A DNA stretch of 61,881 nucleotides from Cryptosporangium minutisporangium (GCF_039536245.1 NZ_BAAAYN010000034.1:1-61881), one strand, 5' to 3'; positions 41,494 to 50,108 are shown, numbered from the stretch's first letter. Translations and numbers: made by a program. The notes: a model not told the origin generated them from the letters alone.

Positions 41494-42192
41494 TTACTCC
41501 GGCTTGAGCGGCAGCGCTTCCTCGAACGTCGCCCGCATGGTCTCGGTCCACGTGCTGAGCACGACCGGCGCACCCGGCAGGCCGAGGCCGGCGAGCTCGC
41601 GCCCGACCGGGTGCGAGCCGAGCGTCAGCTCGACACCGTCGCCGCCGAAGACGATCTGCGAACCCTCCCCACCCTGGGTGAAGGAGGTGGCGTGCGGTAC
41701 GCCGTCGATCAGGGAGTACGCGATCATCGGCGCCGGCGGCATCTCGTCGGCGCCGCCGCGCGGGAGGCGCAGGGTGAGGGCCAGTTCGCCGTCCATCCGG
41801 AGCGTCCAGGTGCTCGACGTCGCCGTGTTCTCGACGTCGATCCGCTCGACGGTCTTGGGGAAGCCCCAGATCTTCTGCCCGGCTTCGCAGGTGAAGGACT
41901 GGTCGACGGGCAGCCGGGTGATGAACGTGCCGTCCTCCCCACCGGAGCGGGGCCGGACGAACAGGGTCAGCCCGACCTCGTGGTAGGCCCCGAGATCGTT
42001 GTCCCGGTAGTCCACGAGCACGACCGCGAGGTGGGCCTTGCCCGGTGACGTCTCGACGATCTCGAACGCGTCGGTCGGCAGCAGCGCCGCCGCTCCCGCA
42101 GCGTCCACCTCGAAGAGCACCGTGCCGGCGGACGCGTCCCGGACCTGCACGGGCATCGTCACGGTCTGGCCGGCAATGTCGTAGGTCGTCAT
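41494..42192 (-). CDS. Acetoacetate decarboxylase family protein
   Basis: 232 residues; GGAG lies seven bases before the ATG at 42192. The chain has the ADC-like beta fold: TVLFEVDAAGAAALLPTDAFEIVE, GKAHLAVVLVDYRDNDLGAYHEVGLTLFV, then CEAGQKIWGFPKTVERI where the Lys is at the position of the catalytic Schiff-base Lys of acetoacetate decarboxylase. Members of the wider family also act as aldolase-dehydratases or cyclases, so decarboxylation of acetoacetate is not certain. It is divergent from the endonuclease/phosphatase-like gene and convergent with tetR. Confidence 0.82.
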   Translation of the reverse strand: MTTYDIAGQTVTMPVQVRDASAGTVLFEVDAAGAAALLPTDAFEIVETSPGKAHLAVVLVDYRDNDLGAYHEVGLTLFVRPRSGGEDGTFITRLPVDQSFTCEAGQKIWGFPKTVERIDVENTATSSTWTLRMDGELALTLRLPRGGADEMPPAPMIAYSLIDGVPHATSFTQGGEGSQIVFGGDGVELTLGSHPVGRELAGLGLPGAPVVLSTWTETMRATFEEALPLKPE

Positions 42193-42292
42193 GCTGACTC
42201 CTTCGGCAGATTGGAACACGTTCTACCGGACCCGCCGCGATCGTGTGGCCGGTTCGGACAAGGCACCCGGCGACGAGTGGTTAGCGTGCCCC

Positions 42293-43138
42293 ATGAGAAC
42301 CAGTGGGACGCCCAGCGGAACGACGGTGCGGGTGGCGACCTGGAACCTGTGGTGGCGGTTCGGCGACTGGGAGGCCCGGCACCGGGCGATCGGGGCGGTA
42401 CTGGCCGATCTGCGGGCGGACATCGTCGGACTGCAGGAGGTCTGGGCGGAGCCGGGCCGCAACCAGGCCGAAGCGCTCGCCGCCGACCTCGGTCTGCACT
42501 GGACGTTCGTCGCCTCGCCCGCGCCGGGCCGCTGGCATCGCCGGCTCGGGGACGACCGCGTCGCCGTCGGCAACGCCGTGCTCAGCCGCTGGCCGATCGT
42601 GGAGTCCGCACACCAGGTGCTACCGGCGGGTGACGCCCCGGCCGACGGACGCACGGTGCTGCACGCCCGGATCGACGCCCCCGGCGGCCCGGTGCCGTTC
42701 TTCACCACTCAGCTCAACTCGGCCCCGGCGCAGTCGGCCGTCCGCTGCGCGCAGGTCGCGGCGATCGCACGGTTCGTGGCGGCGCGCACCGAGCAGAGCC
42801 ACCCCCCGGTGGTCACCGGTGACCTCAACGCCGAGCCCGACTCCGACGAAGTGCGCCTGCTGGGGGGACACAAGACCGCGCCGACCGTACCGGGGCTGGT
42901 CCTGATCGACGCCTGGCGCTACGCCGATCCGGCCGCGACCGGCTGGACGTGGGACCGCGGGAACCCGCACGTCGCGGCGAGCCTGGAGCCCAGCGCCCGC
43001 ATCGACTACGTCCTGGTCGGCGCTCCCTCGGCCGACGGACGGGGCAGCGTGGCGTCGGCGGCGGTGTTCGGCGACCGGCTGGAGGGCGGCGTGTGGCCGT
43101 CCGACCACGCGGGTGTGCTCGCCGAGCTCCGCGCCTGA
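42293..43138 (+). CDS. Endonuclease/exonuclease/phosphatase family protein
   Basis: 281 residues. The EEP fold is marked by VRVATWNLWWRFGDWEARHRA at the start, DIVGLQEVWA with the metal-binding Glu, GNAVLSRWPI, VTGDLNAEPDSDEVRLL with the Asp/Asn pair, IDYVLVG and WPSDHAGVLAEL with the catalytic Asp-His. All catalytic positions of this DNase I/phosphatase superfamily are thus present. There is no signal peptide, so it should be cytoplasmic. The substrate (nucleic acid, phospholipid head group or other phosphoester) cannot be told. Confidence 0.88.
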   Translation: MRTSGTPSGTTVRVATWNLWWRFGDWEARHRAIGAVLADLRADIVGLQEVWAEPGRNQAEALAADLGLHWTFVASPAPGRWHRRLGDDRVAVGNAVLSRWPIVESAHQVLPAGDAPADGRTVLHARIDAPGGPVPFFTTQLNSAPAQSAVRCAQVAAIARFVAARTEQSHPPVVTGDLNAEPDSDEVRLLGGHKTAPTVPGLVLIDAWRYADPAATGWTWDRGNPHVAASLEPSARIDYVLVGAPSADGRGSVASAAVFGDRLEGGVWPSDHAGVLAELRA

Positions 43139-43164
43139 CGTCGGAGCGGCGTGGGTCCGCGGGC

Positions 43165-43626
43165 TCAGCTCAGGGCCCGCCGGATGCGATCCGCGGCGGC
43201 GTCCAGCTCGTGCCGCTCACGGACGCGCCACTCCGCGTCGATCCGGAAGCCGTCCCCCGGGAACCGCGGGACGACGTGCAGGTGCACGTGGAAGACCTCC
43301 TGGAACGCGGCCTCACCGTCGGCGAGGAAGAGGTTGACGCCCTCGCACCGGATGCCCGAGCGGCGTAGTGCCCGCGCCAGCCGCTGCGCCGTGACCCACA
43401 TCCTCGTGCCGAGTTCCTCCGGCAGGTCTTCCAGCCCGACGGCGTGCATCCGCGGGATGACGAGCAGGTGGCCGGGGGTCACCGGGCGCAGGTCCATGAA
43501 CGCCGTCACGTGCTCGTCGGCGTGGACGACGCTCGCCGGGCTCTCTCCCGCCACGATCGCGCAGAAGACGCAGCTGTTCGCCGGTGCCTCCTCGACCTCG
43601 AGCTTCTCCGTCTCGGTGTTGGGCAT
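43165..43626 (-). CDS. HIT family protein
   Basis: 153 residues. A zinc-ribbon-like start SCVFCAIVAGESPASVVHADEH, then TAFMDLRPVTPGHLLVIPRMHAVGLEDLP and the catalytic triad motif HVHLHVVPRF near residue 117 identify a histidine-triad nucleotide hydrolase or transferase. The family usually cleaves AMP or other nucleoside monophosphates from amide or phosphate esters. The length and the leading CxxC are typical. GGAGA precedes the ATG at 43626. It lies downstream of the cupin gene's operon on the opposite side of a 33-base gap and is transcribed in the opposite sense to the EEP gene. Confidence 0.88.
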   Translation of the reverse strand: MPNTETEKLEVEEAPANSCVFCAIVAGESPASVVHADEHVTAFMDLRPVTPGHLLVIPRMHAVGLEDLPEELGTRMWVTAQRLARALRRSGIRCEGVNLFLADGEAAFQEVFHVHLHVVPRFPGDGFRIDAEWRVRERHELDAAADRIRRALS

Positions 43627-43659
43627 GGCGTTCTCCGATCGGTTCGGGTACCACCGACG

Positions 43660-44253
43660 TTAGCGACGGCCGCTCGGGCTGCGCAGTCCTGGCGCGGGGC
43701 GATAACCCCGACGGCGGACGACGGCCGCGGCTAACGGGAGCAGCACCCGCCGCTGCAGGACGACCGGAACACCGGCGGCGAACGTCACCGACCCCGTCTC
43801 GGCGAGCATGAGCAGCAGGTGCGGCAGCGGGAGTTCCTGCTGACCGTTGACCTCGCCGTCCCGGATGGCTCGGCCGAGCGTCCGGCCGTAGGAGAGCAGC
43901 GCGACCGGCCCCGGAGAGAAGAGCGACCGTACGGTGATCGGCTGATCGCCGTCGTTGTACGGGTCGGTGTGCCGCACGCCGGGCCCGATCACCAGCTTCT
44001 CGCCCGCGCGGAGCACGCCGCCGCGCCCTGCGCGGCGATAGCGCGCCCCGGCGCCGTCCAGCAGCAACGAATGCTGCGCCACGCCCGGGTGCACATGGGC
44101 CGGTGCCTTGCCGGTGTGCGGAGGGAGCACGCGGGTGTAGCCCAGATACTGCCGGCCGCCGGCATAGAACCACGGATGGAGCTCCAGCCGCGCCCCGCTG
44201 TCCCGGTCGGTGAAGAACTCGTAGACCGGCAGGCCCCCGTCGAGCCGGTTCAT
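43660..44253 (-). CDS. Cupin-domain protein coupled to QueG-like genes
   Basis: 197 residues from the ATG at 44253, which overlaps the stop of the preceding Fe-S gene as ATGA. A single cupin domain fills about residues 30-125: HTGKAPAHVHPGVAQHSLLLDGAGARY, LRAGEKLVIGPGVRHTDPYNDG. The His residues in HVHP and RHTDP could bind one metal. The last 60 residues are less conserved in appearance, with two hydrophobic stretches and a basic tail. It is the final gene of the PadR-Fe-S-Fe-S-cupin run and may bind a substrate or small ligand of that pathway. No catalytic class can be assigned. Confidence 0.75.
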   Translation of the reverse strand: MNRLDGGLPVYEFFTDRDSGARLELHPWFYAGGRQYLGYTRVLPPHTGKAPAHVHPGVAQHSLLLDGAGARYRRAGRGGVLRAGEKLVIGPGVRHTDPYNDGDQPITVRSLFSPGPVALLSYGRTLGRAIRDGEVNGQQELPLPHLLLMLAETGSVTFAAGVPVVLQRRVLLPLAAAVVRRRGYRPAPGLRSPSGRR

Positions 44254-45353
44254 TCCGACTCCGGCGCGGGCGCCGCGTCCAACTCCGGCGCCGGGACGTC
44301 CGACCGGCGCGCGTGCCGGATCGTCTTGTGCGGGAAGTGCTCCTGGACGTAGTGCTCGGCGTCGGACTCCGGCTCGACGTAGACGTACTCCGGCTTCTCC
44401 TGCAGCGGGACGAGGAACTCGCGCTCGTGCTGCTCCTGGTCGGCGAGGAACGGCCCGATCACGTCCGTACCGGCCGGGCACACCGCGACGCAGTACCCGG
44501 AGCGGTACTGCGGGCTGAACGACAGGCTCTGCCACCGCGAGATCGTCTCGCCGGGGGTCACCCGGCGGCGGTAGTCGGCCGCGTCCCTGCTGTCCGCGAT
44601 GTCCTCCACCCAGCCCGCGAAGCTGGAGAGATCGTGGTTGTTGTTGTGCGTCGAGCAGGCGTCGACGTCGAAGCTGCCGTCGGCGTGGATCGCGCCCACC
44701 GGGCAGGCGACGACGCACAGGTTGCAGCCGACGCAGGGGTTCCACCCGAGCGGCCGGGAGTACTCGGTGACCGGCGCGTCGAGCAGGATCGTGCCGAGGA
44801 CGAGGAAGTTGCCGAAGCGCGGGTGGATGAGGTTGCGGTGCACGCCGAGGTGGCCGAGCCCGGCGGCGACCGCGACCAGCTTGTGGGAGACCACCCAGCT
44901 CCGGCCGGGATAGCGCTGCACCTCCATCGGGAAGCCGGTCGCCGGGTAGAGGGCGCGTACGCCTCGGCGCTGCAGCTCCAGGCAGATGTGCCGGGCGGCC
45001 TCGTGGAGGATTTCCGAGGTGGTGGCGACGTCCCGGTTACCGACGCTGACCGACCGGCTGCGCAGGTTGTCGCGGCTCGTGCGCACACACAGCGCGATCA
45101 GCGATCGGGTACCGGGCATCGCCTCCAGCACGTAGTCGCGCTCGCCCTCGAGTCCGGGCGTGTCCAGGGCCACGAACCCCACGTCGTCGGCGCCCGCGGC
45201 CGTGCACAGCTCCCGCAGCCAGGCCGCGTCGAGCGTTCCCGGGTCTTCGGCTTTGCGCGCCCGCACCGTGATCGCGGTCGGATGGGCGCGCACCCCTCCG
45301 GACCGGTCGACCGGCACGTGGAACGCGGGCCAGTTCCGGTTGGGGGCGCTCAT
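44250..45353 (-). CDS. QueG-like 4Fe-4S double-cluster protein (second paralog)
   Basis: 367 residues. After a 45-residue lead, DAAWLRELCTAAGADDVGFVALDTPGLEGERDYVLEAMP resembles the first domain of epoxyqueuosine reductase and reductive dehalogenases. AVAAGLGHLGVHRNLIHPRFGNFLVLGTIL follows, where QueG has a GWIGKN motif. Around residue 204 NPCVGCNLCVVACPVGAIH gives one cluster, and near 285 GYCVAVCPAG gives ligands of the second. A SSFAGWVEDIADSRD region with a lone Cys (DACSTHNN) lies between. Such proteins use cobalamin and Fe-S clusters for reductive chemistry. It overlaps both neighbours as ATGA. It is a paralog of the upstream gene, not queuosine-pathway QueG. Confidence 0.82.
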   Translation of the reverse strand: MSAPNRNWPAFHVPVDRSGGVRAHPTAITVRARKAEDPGTLDAAWLRELCTAAGADDVGFVALDTPGLEGERDYVLEAMPGTRSLIALCVRTSRDNLRSRSVSVGNRDVATTSEILHEAARHICLELQRRGVRALYPATGFPMEVQRYPGRSWVVSHKLVAVAAGLGHLGVHRNLIHPRFGNFLVLGTILLDAPVTEYSRPLGWNPCVGCNLCVVACPVGAIHADGSFDVDACSTHNNNHDLSSFAGWVEDIADSRDAADYRRRVTPGETISRWQSLSFSPQYRSGYCVAVCPAGTDVIGPFLADQEQHEREFLVPLQEKPEYVYVEPESDAEHYVQEHFPHKTIRHARRSDVPAPELDAAPAPESE

Positions 45354-46339
45354 CTCGGCTGCGGTGCCGCGTCGATGCCGTCCGGCGGCTGAATACCGCT
45401 CTCCACGTACCGGACGACCTTGTGCGGGAAGCGTTTCCGGGCGTGCGCCTCGGCGCTGGATCCCTCGGTGACGTACACGTACTCCGGCTTCTCCTGCAGC
45501 GGCCGGACGACGTCCCGCAGGTGTTGCCGACGGTCGGCGAGGAACGGGCCGATGACGTCCTCGCCGGCCGGGCAGACCGAGACGCAGTAGCCCGACCGGT
45601 ACTGGCGGTGCCACTTCCCGACGGTCTCGCCCTGCGTCACCCGCTCCCGGTAGTCCTCGACGTCCGCGCTGTCCGCGATGTCCTCGACCCAGTCGGCGAA
45701 GTTGTTCACGAACTGGCTGTAGGTGTGGGTGTAGCAGGCGCCGAAGTCGAAGCTGCCGTCGTTGTGGATCGCGCCGACCGGGCACGCCGTCACGCACAGG
45801 TTGCAGCCCAGGCACGGGTTCCACTCCAGCGGCCGGGAGTACGGGGTGATCACGGCCTCGGTGAGCACCGCGCCGAGCCCGATGAAGCTGCCGAACTTCG
45901 GATGGATGACGCAGCGGTGAATGCCCATGTGGCCGAGCCCGGCGGCGACCGCGACCGGCTTGTACGACACCGCCCAGCCGCGCGACGGCAGCCGGTGCGA
46001 CTCCACCGGGAACGTCACCGACGGGTACAGCGTGCGGTAGCCGCGGTCCTGCAGGGCGACGCTGATCCGGTGGCCGATCCGGTCGAGCACCGGGATCGCG
46101 GTGTCCATCTCGGTATTGACGTTGCTGGTGGCGCGGCTGCGGAAGTTCTCCCTGGCAAGCCGCACACAGACCGCGATCAACGAGCGGGTGCTCGGCAACG
46201 CCTCCAGCACGTAGTCCCGCTCGCCCTCGAGCCCAGGGGTGTCCAGGGCCACGAAACCGACGTCGTCGGCGCCCGCGGCGAGGCACACCTCGCGTAACCA
46301 CGCAGCGTCCAGCGGTTCGGACGCATCCTGATCGTCCAT
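45350..46339 (-). CDS. QueG-like 4Fe-4S double-cluster protein (first paralog)
   Basis: 329 residues from the ATG at 46339 (a GTG lies one codon before). It follows the same plan as its neighbour: DAAWLREVCLAAGADDVGFVALDTPGLEGERDYVLEALP, AVAAGLGHMGIHRCVIHPKFGSFIGLGAVL, then NPCLGCNLCVTACPVGAIH near residue 172 and YCVSVCPAG near 250. Long identical stretches show a recent duplication. There is no Tat signal or membrane helix, so it is cytoplasmic, unlike respiratory dehalogenases. It is the first structural gene after padR, 72 bases downstream, and its stop overlaps the second paralog. Substrate unknown. Confidence 0.82.
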   Translation of the reverse strand: MDDQDASEPLDAAWLREVCLAAGADDVGFVALDTPGLEGERDYVLEALPSTRSLIAVCVRLARENFRSRATSNVNTEMDTAIPVLDRIGHRISVALQDRGYRTLYPSVTFPVESHRLPSRGWAVSYKPVAVAAGLGHMGIHRCVIHPKFGSFIGLGAVLTEAVITPYSRPLEWNPCLGCNLCVTACPVGAIHNDGSFDFGACYTHTYSQFVNNFADWVEDIADSADVEDYRERVTQGETVGKWHRQYRSGYCVSVCPAGEDVIGPFLADRRQHLRDVVRPLQEKPEYVYVTEGSSAEAHARKRFPHKVVRYVESGIQPPDGIDAAPQPR

Positions 46340-46357
46340 CACTGACCATCCAAGTTT

Positions 46358-46384
46358 GACTGTCGTGGATGGCACGACTGTAGT
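46358..46384. promoter_or_regulatory. Direct repeats GACTGT(C/A)GT before the Fe-S operon
   Basis: GACTGTCGT at 46358-46366 recurs as GACTGTAGT at 46376-46384, an 18-base period, in the 72-base gap between padR and the first Fe-S gene. Helically phased repeats suit a dimeric regulator such as PadR, but the usual PadR ATGT/ACAT palindrome is not evident. Confidence 0.4.
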
Positions 46385-46411
46385 CCCGACCCACCACATC
46401 GAACAAGGGTT

Positions 46412-46951
46412 CTACGAAGAGGTGCCGTGCTCGGTCCAGAAGCGGATCCACTCCCGCTCGTGCGCCACACCGGCCTGCAGTACGCGCAGCATCCCCTCGG
46501 GGCCGGGCCCACCCCGCTCGATCAGGTCGAGGTACTCCGCCAGTTTCGCCCGGTGCACCTCGAGCTGCGCCTCGGCCAGCGGACCGCGGTCCGCGCCGAA
46601 GCAGAGCTGGAGGAGGCCGTGATCGCGTAACTCCATGAAGTCGGTGGTCGGTACCGCCAGCCAGGCGGCCAGCGCGTCGCGGCCGCGGTCGGTCAGCGAG
46701 TAGAACAGGCGACGCCGACCGGCGGTCTCCTGCCGACGTACCAGGTAACCCGCTCCCGCGAGCCGCTCGGGCTCGGCGTAGAGCTGGGCGTGCTGGACCA
46801 CCCAGAAGTGGTTGACCGTGCGGGTGGCGAGGGTCTTCAGCTCGTACGGTGTCGACTCACCGGCGAAGTCGAGCAGCCCGAGGATGATGAACGACAGCGG
46901 CGTCAGGCGTATCTGCGCAGCACCGGGATCCACCGCAGCCGACTCGCTCAA
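46412..46951 (-). CDS. PadR-family transcriptional regulator
   Basis: About 179 residues from a TTG at 46951; a GTG at 46933 is an equally possible start, and the frame extends to 47047. The winged-helix domain starts with LTPLSFIILGLLDFAGESTPYELK, then FWVVQHAQLYAEPERLAGAGYLVRRQ and the wing RRRLFYSLTDRGRDALAAWL. The C-terminal helical domain, VHRAKLAEYLDLIERGGPGPEG and HEREWIRFWTEH, is of the Vir-like PadR type. PadR proteins usually repress a nearby operon and respond to aromatic or other small molecules. The Fe-S and cupin genes directly downstream are the probable targets. Confidence 0.85.
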   Translation of the reverse strand: MSESAAVDPGAAQIRLTPLSFIILGLLDFAGESTPYELKTLATRTVNHFWVVQHAQLYAEPERLAGAGYLVRRQETAGRRRLFYSLTDRGRDALAAWLAVPTTDFMELRDHGLLQLCFGADRGPLAEAQLEVHRAKLAEYLDLIERGGPGPEGMLRVLQAGVAHEREWIRFWTEHGTSS

Positions 46952-47068
46952 CCTCTCCGACCCTCCCGCACTACCCCGTCCGACCCGTCCGCTACCGGGG
47001 GACCGGAACAGCGGACGATCGCCGACCCGCCAGTGGGAGTCAACCACGGCGCCCGCAGTGCGCGACGG

Positions 47069-48097
47069 TCAGCCGACCAGCGCCCGCGTGCTGTCGCGGA
47101 GGACGACCTCACCCGGCACCGAGACCACGCGCTGCGCCGACGCCGGCTGCGGCGCCAGGGCGAGCTCCGCGGCGTCCCGGCCGAGCTGCCCGAGTGGGAG
47201 CCGCACGGTGGTCAACGACGGCGCGACGTCGCGCAGGGTCGGGATGTCGTCGAACCCCGCCACCGACAGGTCGTGCGGCACCGAGACCCCGCGCTCGCGC
47301 AGTGCCGCCATCGCCCCGACCGCCATCACGTCGTTCACCGCGAACACGCACGTGACGTCGAGCGGCGACGCCAGCAGTTCGACGGCGGCGCGGTAGCCGC
47401 CGTCCCGGGTGAACGGTCCGGTGAGTACACGCCGGACCGTGCCACCGGACTCGGCGACGCCCGCCCGGAACCCGGCCAGCCGGTCCCGCGCGGTCAGCAA
47501 CGGCTCCGGGCCGGCCAGCACGGCGAAGCGCCGGTGCCCGAGCCCGGCGAGCGCGACCGCGAGCGCACGGGCGCCCGCCTCGTTCTCCGGCTCGACGGTG
47601 TCGGTGCCGAGGAGCGGCTGGCTGATGCAGGCGACCCGGCCACCGCCGGACCGGAACGCCTGGACCTCGCGGGCCAGCCGCCGGGTCTGGCCTGAGTTGC
47701 TGGTCCGGCTACCGGCCAGGATCACCGCCCGCGCGCGCTGCGCCCGGAGCAGGGCGAGGTGGTCCAGCTCGCGTTCGGCGCTGGACAGCGTCGACCCGAG
47801 CGAGACGATCAGGCCTCGCTCGTCGGCCGCGGCCATCACCCCGGCGGCGATCGTCGAGAAGTAGGGGTCGGCGATGTCGTGCACGACCAACCCGACCAGG
47901 CTGCTGGAGCCCCGCGCGACGGCCTGCGCGTGCAGGTTGGGGACGTAGTCCAGCTCGGCCGCGGCGGCGAGCACCCGGTGCCGCAGATCCGCGCCGACCG
48001 ATCGTTCGCTGCCGTTGAGCACCCGGGAGGCGGTCGCCACCGAGACGCCTGCGAGGCGCGCGACCTCGGTCAGCGTCGCCGCCGGCTGGCTCGTCAT
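47069..48097 (-). CDS. LacI-family regulator of the sugar/pectin locus
   Basis: 342 residues from the ATG at 48097, which overlaps the PmoA-like gene's stop as ATGA. The helix-turn-helix ATLTEVARLAGVSVATASRVL is at about residues 7-27 and the hinge is YVPNLHAQAVARG. The sensor domain has LVGLVVHDIADPYFSTIAAGV, LGHRRFAVLAGPEPLLTARDR, FAVNDVMAVGAMAAL and VAGFDDIPTLRDVAPSLTTV. It is the last gene of the leftward operon and should repress it, probably through the palindromes at 53856 and 53961. The inducer would be an imported sugar or its oxidised product. The gene order is unusual in placing the regulator last. Confidence 0.88.
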   Translation of the reverse strand: MTSQPAATLTEVARLAGVSVATASRVLNGSERSVGADLRHRVLAAAAELDYVPNLHAQAVARGSSSLVGLVVHDIADPYFSTIAAGVMAAADERGLIVSLGSTLSSAERELDHLALLRAQRARAVILAGSRTSNSGQTRRLAREVQAFRSGGGRVACISQPLLGTDTVEPENEAGARALAVALAGLGHRRFAVLAGPEPLLTARDRLAGFRAGVAESGGTVRRVLTGPFTRDGGYRAAVELLASPLDVTCVFAVNDVMAVGAMAALRERGVSVPHDLSVAGFDDIPTLRDVAPSLTTVRLPLGQLGRDAAELALAPQPASAQRVVSVPGEVVLRDSTRALVG

Positions 48098-49023
48098 GCC
48101 CGTCCTCCCCACCCGCTCACCGGACCCGCGATCCCGTCCGACGCCTCGGCCTCGGCCAGCGCCTTGATCTCGGACGGCGACCGGCGTCCGTCGGCGACGA
48201 GCACGCGCACCCGCCGGGCGAGCGCCTCCCCGGGTACCAGCGTCACCGGATCGGTGTACGCGAGCGCGGAGCCGACGCCCGGGTAGGCCGCCACCCGGAC
48301 GAACCACGGATCGGCCGCGGTCGCGGCGTCCCCGGGAAGGAAGACCAGCGTATATCCGGACGAGGGTGAGCCGGCGTCGGCCGTCACGGCCAGCCACGGC
48401 GACGGACGGCCGTGCGTGCCCTCCTCGCCCTGCCCGTGCGCCGATCGGACCTCCAGCGCGGCGGCCGACGCGGGCAGGCGCCAGAAGAAGCCGCCGTACC
48501 CGGCGTCGGCGCGGCCGTTGGTGCCGGGGCTGCCGAGCTCGACCGGCTCCGATCCGGCCACCCGCAGCGCGAAGCCGACGTCGAGCACCCAGTGCCCGTC
48601 GCCGGGTGCGGCTCGTACGTCCCGCTCTTCGGTGAGGACGACGCGTCCGTCCCTGGCGATCCAGTCGTGCGCGGTGACCACGTGGTCGGGTTCGTCGACG
48701 AGGAAGTCCCGGTGCCGGACCGAGCCCCGGTCGTCGCGATCCTGGTACCCGTCCTCCCGGCGATAGGTGCGGCCACCCCAGATGTTCGTCCCCGCGACGT
48801 CCTGGATCGCCACCGAGCAGCCCAGGTGCCAGCGGTGGTCGACCGGAGCGGCGTCGGTGACCGGGGTGCCGCCGAGCGTCCGGACCGGATGCAGGTACGG
48901 GCGGGGGGCGACGTACGGCTCGAGCTCGGGACGGTGGACGTGCCGGGCCACTTCCCGCCCGCCCACGGACAGTGGCCGGTCCTCGCCGTCCCCGGCGGCT
49001 ACCCGCCCGGACGGGCCCGTCAC
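48094..49023 (-). CDS. PmoA family protein (DUF6807-like)
   Basis: 309 residues from a GTG at 49023 that overlaps the preceding stop (GTGA). Typical stretches are YVAPRPYLHPVRTLGGTPVTDAAPVDHRWHLGCSVAIQDVAGTNIWGG, read here in pieces: PYLHPVRT, DHRWHLG and NIWGGRTY, then GYGGFFWRLP, PSPWLAVTA and FVRVAAYPGVGSALAYTD. This matches the family called PmoA-like or DUF6807, often found beside Gfo/Idh oxidoreductases in sugar clusters. The biochemical role is unknown; despite the name it is not a methane monooxygenase subunit. No signal peptide is seen, so it acts in the cytoplasm. Its stop overlaps the lacI start. Confidence 0.82.
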   Translation of the reverse strand: MTGPSGRVAAGDGEDRPLSVGGREVARHVHRPELEPYVAPRPYLHPVRTLGGTPVTDAAPVDHRWHLGCSVAIQDVAGTNIWGGRTYRREDGYQDRDDRGSVRHRDFLVDEPDHVVTAHDWIARDGRVVLTEERDVRAAPGDGHWVLDVGFALRVAGSEPVELGSPGTNGRADAGYGGFFWRLPASAAALEVRSAHGQGEEGTHGRPSPWLAVTADAGSPSSGYTLVFLPGDAATAADPWFVRVAAYPGVGSALAYTDPVTLVPGEALARRVRVLVADGRRSPSEIKALAEAEASDGIAGPVSGWGGRA

Positions 49024-50108
49024 GCTGCCGCCCACGGGACCCCTTGCTCGCGGAACGTGCGCCGGGTCTCCGCGGCGGCCAGCACCGCGGCGTCCACGTC
49101 GACGACCTGCCGCCGGCTGTCCGGCCCCGTCCCGGACTCACGGATCCATCCCGGAGGTATCGCCACCGGGTCGGGTGCCCGGCGAACCGCGTCCAGGACC
49201 CGCATGAAGCCCCGGGTGGATGCCAGCGGCACCCGCAGCGGACGCCCGGGGTCGCGGAGGTGGGCGATCAGGTCGGTGAGCAGGTCGACCCGACCGTAGC
49301 GCTGCCGCTGCCCATCCACGTCCACGATGTCTTCGGTGTAGTACAGCGTCACGCGGCCGCGCGTGCCGTGCACGACCAGGTACGGCGTGCGGTGTTCCGC
49401 GGCGCAGAGCGTGACGGCCAGGGTGATCGGCACTCCCGATTCGGTGTGGATCCGGATCGCGGCGGTGTCGTCGGCCTCGATCGGGTACGCGTGGAACAGC
49501 TCGGGTTCGGCGTCGGCCACGGTTCCGTCGGCGATCGCCAGCGCGGTCGCGACGAGGTGCGCGAACGGGTTGGTGAGCGCGCCGTCCACCACCGGGACGT
49601 CACCCAGCCGGCGACGCCCGGCCCAGGACGCCCGGGCGTAGTAGGCCGCGGTCCGGATCCACGTCCCGGCTCCACCGATGCCCTGCACGGTGCCGATCCG
49701 GCCAGATGCGACGACCTCGCGCACCGCGTCCACCGCGGCCGAGCCGAGGCTCTGGAACCCGACCTGGCACGGAACGCGCGCCTCGTCGACCGCGGCGCAC
49801 AACCGCTCGAACTCCGTGAACGTCGGCGCCGGTGGCTTCTCCAGCAGCACCGCACGCCCGGCCCGCACCGCGGTGAGCGCCAACTCGACGTGCGTGTGTA
49901 TCGGCGTCGCGATCAGAACGACGTCCGGGTCGACCCTGTCGATCAGCTCCGCGAGCCGGGGCGCCCACGGCACCTCCGGGACCGGCACCGGATCACAGAT
50001 CCCCACCAGCTCGGCGACGCCGAGACCGGCCAATCGCGACAGGTTCTCCCGATGCACCCGGCCGTGCCCGTGCGCCCCGGCCAGCACGACCCGCGCCGGC
50101 GCCGTCAC
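49020..50108 (-). CDS. Gfo/Idh/MocA family oxidoreductase
   Basis: 362 residues from a GTG at 50108 overlapping the YesL-like stop. The NAD-binding half has RVVLAGAHGHGRVHRENLSR in place of the usual GxGxxG, then DVVLIATPIHTHVELALTAVRAGRAVLLEKPPAPT with the catalytic Lys of the EKP motif. The C-terminal half has CQVGFQSLGSAAVDAVREVVASGRIG, GALTNPFAHLVATALAIAD, FHAYPIEADD and a final helical segment. Such enzymes oxidise or reduce a hydroxyl of a sugar, sugar acid or cyclitol. It is one of two members in the locus, the other at 54.1 kb; the two could work as an oxidation/reduction pair. Confidence 0.87.
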   Translation of the reverse strand: MTAPARVVLAGAHGHGRVHRENLSRLAGLGVAELVGICDPVPVPEVPWAPRLAELIDRVDPDVVLIATPIHTHVELALTAVRAGRAVLLEKPPAPTFTEFERLCAAVDEARVPCQVGFQSLGSAAVDAVREVVASGRIGTVQGIGGAGTWIRTAAYYARASWAGRRRLGDVPVVDGALTNPFAHLVATALAIADGTVADAEPELFHAYPIEADDTAAIRIHTESGVPITLAVTLCAAEHRTPYLVVHGTRGRVTLYYTEDIVDVDGQRQRYGRVDLLTDLIAHLRDPGRPLRVPLASTRGFMRVLDAVRRAPDPVAIPPGWIRESGTGPDSRRQVVDVDAAVLAAAETRRTFREQGVPWAAA

